Shown here piece after piece: positions 21,063 through 28,598 of a stretch of DNA of 28,598 nucleotides (positions are counted from its first letter, which is position 1; every line of letters starts with the position of its first letter). A program made the translations under genes and the position numbers. This DNA comes from Sperchopsis tessellata. Lineage: Eukaryota > Arthropoda > Insecta > Coleoptera > Hydrophilidae. The notes under the pieces were generated by a model that did no database searches, had not been told where the DNA came from, and worked only from the letters and a program-made list of their open reading frames with translations. The DNA lies in NCBI GenBank assembly GCA_033557685.1, contig JAWQRN010000540.1:1-28598 (forward strand), written 5' to 3'.

Positions 21063-22660
21063 CTATTTTAATATTATGTCTCTGCGAATCCGTATTTTAG
21101 AAATAAAAATTTGATTGTAATCAAACCTACAAAATTTACTGCCCACTGAGCTAACAAGACAAACAGAGTCTGAAATTTTGTTCTGCATCAAGTTTGTCCG
21201 GTACTTCGACTTCAACGATGGGTTTGTCGACAAAGTTGTTGAAAATAGCACACAGATGTTTCGCTAAGTAACAAATACTCTGTTTTAAATCCAACCCGAA
21301 AATTTACAAGATTTTTAGTTTTGAATAACGTTTGAAGTTTATATGCAGTTGATATGTAGAAAAGTGTTTCTTTTGCAGTCGGAATCCAGTTCAGATTTTT
21401 TAACATTTTGTTTAACAACTTGATTCAATGTGAGTTCATTTTCGGCTAAAACAAAGAGTGTTAAAACACTATGTGCCGTTATTAATAAAATCGTCCCAAA
21501 AATTATAATATCGCGTTCGACCCAATCTTGAACAGGGAAAATCATTTTATTTGCACTTGTAATGATAAATTTTTACTTTATCTACGAAAAAGTATCTCAC
21601 AAATAAGCTATACATTGAAACCATGTTTGCTTTGTTATACAGCCACTGAGATGAAAATCCTGATCCGCAATGAAAACAATCAATTTGTTTCTCAATTCAA
21701 ACACAGATGTAATTATTTTTAGCCAGTTATTTTTACAGCATAATCAAGTACACTTTTAAGTTTTTGAAATATTAATTTCGATGCTAAAGCTTACCTATGA
21801 ATGATACATCGTCTCCTTGAAATATTATCACAGAGTGCTATGATGCGAGTGATGAGACCCTTAATTTTACTGATAATTAGTTTGCTCCATCTGTGTTCAA
21901 AATGTGAAATTAATAAATTACAAATGTCCTCATCAGTTGTTGGCTCTGTTAAAGGACTACAAAACAGCATATTTTCCTCCACTTTAGCTTTAATTACATA
22001 ACGTACAAATACAATTAAAATTGCTAAATTACAAACATCCGTAATTTCATCAATTTACAAAACATACATTTTCCTTTTTCTCGCCTTTTCTGTATTAATG
22101 AATTCAAAATCATCCGGCATTTCATGTATTCGGCGAGACACTGTGTTATTGGGAAAAGGTATCGTGCCATATTGTCACCAAAATGCACTTAAGGAGAGGT
22201 TTTACATATGGTAAAATCAAATTGTCTGCAACACTATGGGCTTATCCAGCTTTTACTATTTCATAGCTTAATAAGTATGATGCTTCAAGTACTTTTTTAT
22301 TATCACGATTGCCGAAACTGATCCTTTAACTTGTTTAAATTTTCGCATAAAAAAATCAACGAATTTCCGGTATAATTTTGATGCTTTGTTTCTAACTGAG
22401 GAGATAATGAAAATGTTTCAACAACTCTTAGCAAGCACTTCTACCTAGATTATATTTCCTCTTTTTAGTATTTGTCTTCATACTAATGTCTTTTACATAT
22501 TTATGTAATATTTGAGAAGATATATTGCAGTTTATTTGACAGTCATTTTGAGAAGAACTTGAGAGATGACTTTAATTTTCTAACTCTTCATTAATCTGTA
22601 TTTTAACTTCGATGTTCTTTAGACTTCCGGTCTTCAACCAACGGTACCTAATGGTTTGCA
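21063..22660 (-). mobile_element. Decayed hAT transposase (ZBED5/SCAND3-like)
   Basis: Pieces in order on the - strand: RWLKTGSLKN (about 22612-22650, a usual N-terminal phrase); KKRKYNLG and VEVLAKS...LETKHQNY (about 22380-22480, remains of a BED zinc finger); VLEASYLLSYEIVKAG, AHSVADNLILPYVKPLLK; NNTVSRRIHEMPDDFEF (about 22110-22160); IDEITD; VEENMLFCSPLTEPTTDEDICNLL; CIIHR (21791-21805); FELRNKL (about 21680). The C-terminal dimerisation region gives NFRVGFKTEYLLLSE and LKSKYRTNLMQNKISDSVCLV (about 21140-21225). Together they cover almost the whole family protein, normally about 600 residues. Stops and at least six frame changes show it is dead. hAT enzymes cut and paste DNA and many have been domesticated, but here decay rules that out. 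Confidence 0.82.
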
Positions 22661-23140
22661 TATTCCACCGATCAAATTCAAACGCACAGACAAGCACAAT
22701 TAGGACACACAGGACCAACAAACAACCTGGACGGTGCAACATGCATTGCATTGGTACATTCACGTCCACCATGTACTACTAGTCTACAAGTTATGAAATA
22801 CCTGCGGTATATCCAACCTGGAGATCTTCCTACTCAACCCGCTAAATGTTACTTTATACCCCTATAATAACATTTTGAATCTCACAGCATAAAATAATAT
22901 TACTGTTTTCTATTATGTAATTCGAAAAAATATATGTGAACTGACAACATTATAGAATTTTGAGTGCGAACCCGCTAGAACAACTTCGCAAACACCCAGA
23001 GAATAAAAACTTCAGCTAGCTTAGAATCCATCTACAAACCCTCGTAAAAATTGGCATTATACTTAAAGAAGTTTTGTCTTAAAGTATTACATATTACAAT
23101 CCATAATGCACGTAACTTCTTTGTCAAAAACATCAGTCTG
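22661..23140. other. Unassigned stretch
   Basis: The - strand frame upstream of the hAT start (22660-22772) is open and hydrophobic (CLLVLCVLIVLVCAF) but has no known domain. The rest is AT-rich with nothing recognised. Confidence 0.3.
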
Positions 23141-23450
23141 GGAAAGGAGTTCAGTGCATTCCACCCGCATCATCCACAACATACTAGTCCAAAGCAAGAA
23201 TCCGGTTGACCCCAAAAATGTCATTTGAGATCAGATATAAAGATCACATTCAGTGCACCCAGCACAACACCGACAAATCCAGTTTTCCAGACGTGTTGTT
23301 TGCTGCGATTATAAAACTGATCCTGAAAATCGTTTATATAATTATATTCTTGTTGCACCATTTCAATATGTAAATGTATTCTAGCTTGATAATGACATGG
23401 ATGGTCGAAACCGGTCGCATACAAATTCAATTTTTAGAAGGATAAAATCC
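23140..23450 (+). mobile_element. Possible Penelope-like 3' remnant with hammerhead-like core
   Basis: A short + strand stretch reads RIIHNILVQSKNPVDPKNV (about 23160-23222), the kind of linker that precedes the GIY-YIG domain in Penelope-like elements. About 0.2 kb later GGTCGAAACCGGTCG (23403-23417) follows TTGATAATGAC. The arrangement resembles CTGATGA-stem-GAAAC of the hammerhead ribozymes known in Penelope-like elements, with two core positions changed. The GIY-YIG catalytic part itself is not readable. A chance match is possible. Confidence 0.35.
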
Positions 23451-24140
23451 TATTTTCCTTTAATAAGATTTATTAATTTAAAAATCAAAAAAGAAAATCA
23501 CTATTGAAATAGTTCTTACACTAAGTGGCTCATTTGAAGTAGATAACTAAAATCGTGAAAAGTCTCAGAAAACTGTCTGACAGAGTTTCTAAACTTCAAC
23601 ATGATTTCCGGTTGCTAACATATCAGTTTCTTAAATAGAATGTTACTTTGGACTAAAACTTTCTTTAAACTCAATTAATTCCTGAAAAAGCCTTAAATTG
23701 ATAAATACAACCCTGATATCTATGAGATGTCATCTTTTATGTCACACATGACACATAGAAAATGCGTCTGATAAAATTTTCATTTCAAAAAAAAAATACT
23801 ACACAAGTTTGAATGATCTAATAAATAATTATAGGAAAATAATACAAAGATTGAACTTACAGTAAATTTAAAAATAGGCAATACATTGAAGAAATAAGGA
23901 AACACTAACCCAGTGCAATTACAGCCCCCGTTAGGGGTCATGGGACAAAATATCGTGATATCTGCTTTTGATTCTTTCAGTAATTAAACATAAAAAAACA
24001 AAAATGCACTAATAGTATTTTCAAAACAGATGGCTAAAATTGTTATTATAGTACAGAATAACATTATTAGCAACATGTGAAAAGCGTTTAATTTATTATG
24101 AAACTGTTCTAGGTTAAATTACTGAAGCAATTGTCGAAAA
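23451..24140. other. Unassigned; possible intron on the - strand
   Basis: AT-rich with nothing recognised, apart from a short GC-richer segment at about 23905-23965 (see the candidate second exon in Part 2). Confidence 0.3.
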
Positions 24141-24145
24141 CTAAC

Positions 24146-24263
24146 CTCCAACGAGTGCCAAAAAGGAAATCGTCAACGATAAACTACAACAAAATTTCTT
24201 GGAGACAACTTCATCACTTGAACTCGTGCATCTACTGGCTTCGACACTCAAAATCCTTTGCAT
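24146..24263 (-). CDS. Candidate first coding exon of a host gene (partial)
   Basis: ATG at 24263 (- strand) in the context GAAAATGC opens a 39-codon frame ending MQR...KKFCCSLSLTISFLALVG, then GGAG followed by GTTAGT, a fair splice donor (GT at 24144-24145). An in-frame TGA lies two codons upstream of the ATG, which supports this start. The last 15 or so residues are hydrophobic after a Lys pair, as in a signal anchor. The flank at 24400-24720 is richer in CpG than its surroundings, as promoters often are. No family is recognised and no downstream exon is certain. A chance open frame remains quite possible. Confidence 0.33.
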
Positions 24264-24419
24264 TTTCACTCACGAAACCGACAGTTTACGAACTATAAGC
24301 TTTATGAATCTCGATTTCGTTGTAAATATACAATACAAATGCCTTTCGGACATAAAACCAGACCACTACACGTTTCAACACATTGACTGTTTGCCAAATG
24401 TATTATAAGCGACGCGATC

Positions 24420-25470
24420 TACTTCACAATTAACATTATTGCCAAAATTACGGGCACGCCATATTTGAAGTATACAAGTAATTTACACGATTAAGGCAAT
24501 TTATTACTTTGAAATCTAAATATAAACATGTACATGCAAACGAAACACGAAGATAATTTGCATTATTGATTGTGGACGGTAATGTGCTTAATACGACAGC
24601 GCAAGTGTTTCGTTTCATTTACCTGAAAGTTTCCAACTCTACTATTCGACTGTTGCTGTCGTCAATGAACATTGGTTTTTATCCGCAACAGGTCAGACGC
24701 CTCTCGGAAATTGGTTAGTATTTTTTCAGAATTCTATACCCACTGCAAAAATGCGATCACCAACTGTCAATAGGCTAGTTTGTATATACTCTCACATCAC
24801 GAAAAAAAATATTTAAAAAGTCGAAAATATAGCAACAAGCTATCGATTATACATGAGTTTTCACGTTAATTTGTAAAAAATAGGCCGAGATGATATATGA
24901 ACAGGAGATTGGAAATGTTCATAAAACAAATCAGTTGAATTAACATTGTATTTCCAGTAGATCTAAACTATACATTTATACCTGAGTGTTTTTATAGCTA
25001 GTTTTAAGATCAGAAGAATAATTTTGTTATTACAGGAGATTGTGATAGTATATTACAATACGAGAGTTGTATGAAACATATTATGTACGAGTGTGTAATT
25101 CCACGAGTACGGAATTGCCTCACAACTCAAGTGCTATACTTTTTTACGACCACACACTATTATAAAATTGTATAGCAAATTTTATTCTGTTTGCGTACTT
25201 TTGTGCTTGTCAAATTAATTATTTTGACAGAATAACTAGGACAATTTTAGTGGCAAACAAAAATGTCCCTACAAATTTTTACAAAATATGCTTTAATAAT
25301 ATTAAATATTTTTTAAATTCGTTTTCTACTTTAGCCATGTCGAATGTTCTGAAAATAGAGAAAACTCTTCGAATACAAATCAAAATAATTAAATATAATA
25401 ATATAAATTGAATCTAGTCCGCAATTAAGTATTACTATATAGTATTGCAATGTAATTAAATATCACATCA
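24420..25470. other. Unassigned; CpG-richer at the left, AT-rich at the right
   Basis: No coding pattern recognised. Around 25097-25116 there is a short imperfect palindrome (AATTCC...GGAATT) in a repeat-like context, and TGTCAAA...TTTGACA pairs at about 25208-25230. Neither is enough to name an element. Confidence 0.35.
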
Positions 25471-25479
25471 TCATTATCA

Positions 25480-25960
25480 GCCGTTATTAATCTACTGTTT
25501 AACGAAGGCCACCTCAAATTCTTTCCATTCGCCACAGTTTTGAGTCATTCTCATCCATTTAAATTCTAAAGAATTTCTTAGATCTCAGTCTCAATCATCA
25601 ATGGATCGTCGTCTTGGTCTTACGGTTCACACAAGGTTACTTCCTTTGACCATCCATGATCTGTTCGTCTTCCAAGATCTCCTGTCCATTTCTACTTCTG
25701 CATCTTCACTGTCCTTATAACAACTTATAACTGTTATAGTTATTTGGAGCTGTGAGAAAACCATTAACGTCCTGGTCTAACTAGTATACGCCAGCGCATA
25801 CAAAACACAATGATCAAAATCCCTGCGTTTCAAACACAATGGCATTTGCGCCTTAAATACGTTGTTTAGACGGTCAGTTGTGCTCCACGCAAGCTTTGAT
25901 CTTTACGCAATAATGAGAGCCATGATTATGTTAGGTCTAGCAGTTTTGAGGGAACGAGGT
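25480..25960 (-). mobile_element. RTE-type non-LTR 3' fragment
   Basis: Pieces of a LINE C-terminus are read on the - strand. LAWSTTDRLNNVFKAQMPLC and LKRRDFDHCVLYALAYTS (about 25795-25905) match the KVFxQCVLPVLTYGAETW region after the RT. Then come GRRTDHGWSKEVTL (about 25630-25680) and WMRMTQNCGEWKEFEVAFVKQ (about 25500-25565), which match the GRPPTRW...AQDRxxWRxLGEAYVQQWT end common in insect RTE-like elements. The GATGATGATG just after it on the - strand (about 25465-25475) fits the short-repeat tail of RTE elements. The part with the MERxMLGI segment is deleted. It is a dead 5'-truncated copy. Confidence 0.68.
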
Positions 25961-26150
25961 ATTAACTCTTTACGCGGCCTTATTGCTGGCTGACAAGCTT
26001 AATATTGGCCGCTCTAATATGGAGAACAGACACCGTTGATACGCAGCTTTTATCGGAGAATAGGCGGTTAACTTGTGTACGATTATCGCCATCTCAGGTG
26101 GTTGTCACTTTGCGATGGTGATTGGTGAGTTTGGTGTAAGCGTGTGTTGT
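25961..26150. other. Unassigned stretch between RTE and Penelope-like fragments
   Basis: It is less AT-rich than its surroundings. It is probably the 3' untranslated region of the Penelope-like fragment on the - strand, but no motif proves it. Confidence 0.3.
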
Positions 26151-26159
26151 GATTGGCGC

Positions 26160-26925
26160 ATTCGGTTTTTGAGAGCGTGTCCTTTTGGCGCCGTGCCGTT
26201 TTACGGCTGAAACTCGGTATACCAATGACTGACTTCCACGTGGAAGGTAAACGCAAACCATCATCTCGGGTATTCATACAATTCGTTTTTCAATTTCTAC
26301 AGCTTCCCGTAAAGTTCGGTGTTTTAACTATATATTACACGCGAAATTGTTTTTGTGTCCTGCAAGTTTATTCTGTGCCCGGTATTCCTGGTGTGTTGAG
26401 CTAGCGCAGATGATACTTCTAACTCTTTATTGCTAGTTCGTGTAGCGTCACACGCGTTAAGATGCGACGATTTGTTTGTCCAATGTAGGTCCTTTCATAA
26501 TCGAAGCAAATACTATTTTTAGGGTTTCCGTTTCTTCGTTGCGATATTCTGCGTCAACGAAATACTAAAGTATTCAGTACCGATTGTAGTTGAGCTGGAT
26601 AGTGGTGCGATCTTGCATTTAGGTAGCGGTTCGTTTGAGTTGGAGGGCCAGTGCTCCGTCCTGTTTCATGGTTAAGAGCACCACCAGGAATGGTAGTCGG
26701 TTGTTTTCTTCGATCTCCATGGTGAATTTGATCTTTCTATGCAGCGAGTTAAGGTGTCTAAAAAAGTGGTGTAGTCCTTCAATTCCATGTGGATTGCCAC
26801 TAGTATGTCATCCACGTATCTAAGCCTGAGTGATAGTTTGGAGGACGCAGTTTGTAGAGCAGTTTCTTTAAAGGAGTTCATGTATATATTCGCCAGCGCT
26901 GGTAATAGAAGAGAGCCTTCAACAA
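26160..26925 (-). mobile_element. Penelope-like element fragment: RT and GIY-YIG
   Basis: On the - strand the RT part reads GSLLLPALANIYM (usual GSPLSPxLANIYM), then LRLRYVDDILVAI (RYVDD at 26807-26821) and TFLDTL, and FTMEIEENNRLPFL in another frame. After a damaged linker the GIY-YIG endonuclease gives ERTYIGQTNRRI (YIGQT at 26473-26487), SALAQHTRNTGHRI (about 26380-26430), RTLREAVEIEK (about 26285-26320, with the conserved Glu) and TRDDGLRLPSTWKSVIG (about 26220-26270). This order is unique to Penelope-like elements, which carry RT plus GIY-YIG. The N-terminal part is missing and frameshifts break the rest. It abuts a gypsy fragment upstream. Confidence 0.82.
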
Positions 26926-26929
26926 ATTT

Positions 26930-27430
26930 CACAATTTCGACAAAAAGTCGTTGTCCAACTTGGATCACCAAAAATACGATCTAGCTCTGGCTTTCATTTT
27001 ACTTGATCCTCCGGGTGTTGAATGTAATTTCAATAATAACCTAATTCTAAATTTATTGGGAATTATTACCCTATAACCTCACATCCCAATACCTTCTTCT
27101 GCCGCCAATTCATTTTTGTGCCTTTCAAAATGTTTGAACTGTGGAATAATTGGATCTCTACGGTTTGCTAATTTAATATTAGTATAATTGATAGGTTTGT
27201 CAAATTCGGTTCTGACAAAAATAAAATCGGATATAGTACTATTGTGATTTGCAGATGTATATGTTACTTTTAAATCTAATCTGCACAAGCAGTCTGCTGC
27301 GTAATTGTTACTGCCCTTAATAAATTGAATACAAAAATAAAACCTTGATAAAAATATTGCCCATCTTGCAGTCTCCCTGATGCATACACCGGAATGCCCG
27401 TTTTACTTCCAAAAATAGCTACAGTGGTAC
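26930..27430 (-). mobile_element. Ty3/gypsy fragment: RNase H end and integrase zinc region
   Basis: On the - strand the RNase H end reads VAIFGSKTGIPVYASGRLQ, then after a frameshift ARWAIFLSRF, QFIKGSNNYAADCLCRL (about 27285-27345). The linker follows, ending RHKNELAAEEGIGM and TGA at 27078. Past it, GYRVIIPNKFR, LLLKLHSTPGG and KMKARARSYFW (about 26965-27065) are the zinc-binding region at the start of integrase. The second conserved His of LHxxHxG is Pro here. This matches the pol order of Ty3/gypsy LTR elements. No LTR, gag, protease, envelope or integrase core is seen. It is a short dead fragment. Confidence 0.8.
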
Positions 27431-28270
27431 TGTATATTAAAAATTATTTGTAGTTTTTTCAGTGCTTCTAAACGTCAACGAAGGGGGGATTCTTAGCACC
27501 CTCTCCTCACTGAAGAGGTGACTAGGGCTGAAGGCCAGATTTCTATTTCTGTTAGGTATTAAGCTAGTTTTGAAAAATAGTATAGTAAGAATTCCGTTAC
27601 TTTTCTATGCCGCAATACAGAAACTGTTCTGCTTTTTCACGCGCTACGGCATAATTTTGAGGTAACTGCTGCCTTTCATCAGTGCTAGTTTTAATCCATC
27701 CCAAGTATTTCATTTGCTAATGCTATAGAACATCAATCTTCTACAGATAAATTTGAAAACATCATCAAAAGCTACAGCGCTTTTCACGGCCCAAGTGTCG
27801 GACGCGAATTGATGAATGATAATATAAACACCAATTATATTTGTCTGAACGTGTATGACGGATAAAATACCTGCATTTAAAGTATGACCGATGGTTTATT
27901 AGTACCTAGAAATGAGTAGTATTCTCGTGATTATTTGCGGATTTATATTTTAGCAGTAGTTGTTTACAATTAAGCTAGTCTAGAAGTTCACATATTTTTT
28001 TAATTTTCAAATTTGCTTCTTGTGGATGAAGTGGATTTATTTTATCATGAAAATTAAAATTTATACAGGGCGCAAAGAAAATAAGTAAACATTTAAAAAA
28101 ATTATTCTTTATCACTAATTGATGTATGTATTTCAAATAGAAGAATATCCCCTTTAAAAAAGAAAAATGTAAAAATATTAACATTATGGTGTATTATATT
28201 GGCGATTGAAAGCAACGTGGCTGACCTCTGGTGAGTAGAAGTGCAACCCTCAGATGATGAGATCTGTTTA
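27431..28270. other. Mostly unassigned
   Basis: A G/C-richer patch at about 27480-27540 (GGGGGGATTC, CACCCTCTCCTCACTG) and a 57-codon open frame on + at 27695-27865 stand out. The frame reads SIPSISFANAIEHQSS, KFENIIKSYSAFHGPS and ends in TAA. It faintly resembles the mid-N-terminal part of some hAT proteins, but not well enough to name. The rest, to 28270, is AT-rich. Confidence 0.3.
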
Positions 28271-28272
28271 GA

Positions 28273-28535
28273 GTGCATTTTACAATGGATGGGACGATAG
28301 AAAAGCAAACAAGAGTTCATGTGGAACTTAAACTCGTAGCAAGGACGGGAAATAAATATTGTTCGGTGCCTCAGTGTGACAGTAAAGCAGCTGGTGAATT
28401 TTATTTCCACATATTTCCCAAGGACAAAGCCGTACGAAAAGTAAGGTTCCATATTTTGAAAATTGGGAAGAAAGTATTAAAAACAATGATCGTGTATGGA
28501 GAACATTTCAAACCTGACGATTTTTTTCTATTTTG
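28273..28535 (+). CDS. THAP zinc-finger exon, degraded (partial gene or relic)
   Basis: The frame from ATG 28273 (or ATG 28285) includes YCSVPQC, then FYFHIFPKDKAVRK, KIGKKVLKTM and VYGEHFKPDDFF. This is a THAP domain, a C2CH DNA-binding fold found in transcription factors and in P-element-type transposases. Spacing fits: C-x4-C, then 39 residues to C-x2-H. But the third zinc ligand is Tyr (TAT, one base from TGT) and the usual Trp after RK is missing (KVRF). The frame ends TTTTG at 28535, followed by GTAAGT, a strong splice donor, so the TAA at 28537 would lie in an intron. The acceptor might be CTGTTTAG at about 28264-28271. The lost zinc ligand argues for a relic, or a transposase remnant. 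Confidence 0.7.
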
Positions 28536-28598
28536 GTAAGTGTATTATTCAATATCTGTACTGTATTTACACTAGACATATAATTAGTTAAGAAATCT

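Noticed and set aside
21135..21170. Perfect tRNA A-box match (TAGCTCAGTGGG, - strand) with a B-box-like GGTTTGATTAC
   Set aside because: The boxes are too close for a tRNA, no cloverleaf forms, and the same bases encode the conserved hAT C-terminal block (SDSVCLVSSVG).
28102..28452. 116-codon open frame on the - strand
   Set aside because: It overlaps the THAP exon on the other strand, which has recognisable motifs; this frame has none.

Overview
This AT-rich window has no operons or ribosome binding sites, many decayed reverse transcriptases, a hAT transposase relic and a THAP exon with a GTAAGT donor. It reads as a nuclear, repeat-rich region of an animal genome, most likely an insect. I found no intact protein-coding gene. 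Almost everything recognisable is a broken transposable element.

Left part (1-8 kb, + strand). A 228-bp hairpin element (33-260) is followed by a decayed CR1/Jockey-group non-LTR element (730-4476). Its ORF1 has a SAP domain and an SGNH-esterase relic. Its ORF2 has an APE endonuclease and a reverse transcriptase (RT) with an intact YADD box. A 222-bp tandem duplication lies at 4699-5142. Next come a short RT fragment of an R4/Dong-like family (about 6190-6515) and, abutting it, a Tx1-like (L1 group) RT relic (6519 to about 7910).

Middle (8-10.6 kb) is AT-rich and unassigned. From 10.6 to 19.6 kb the - strand carries a head-to-tail run of six broken copies of one R4/Dong-like family (RT plus CCHC and restriction-like endonuclease). 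Read 5'->3' on the - strand they are D, C, B, A1, A2 and A3. B is nearly full length; the others are 5'-truncated or internally deleted. Several junctions fall in (TAA)n runs, which fits the TAA target preference known for Dong.

Right part (19.6-28.6 kb). A (TA)n run, a 74-bp-arm hairpin and two clusters of a 17-bp GATC/ATCGAT minisatellite come first. Then follow a ZBED5-like hAT transposase relic (-), a possible Penelope-like remnant (+), a candidate first exon of a host gene (-, about 24.2 kb), an RTE-type 3' fragment (-), a Penelope-like RT/GIY-YIG fragment (-) joined to a Ty3/gypsy RNase H/integrase fragment (-), and a THAP-domain exon (+) at the right edge.

Element families were assigned by reading conserved motifs by eye. 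Family names are inference; the motifs and breaks are seen in the sequence.
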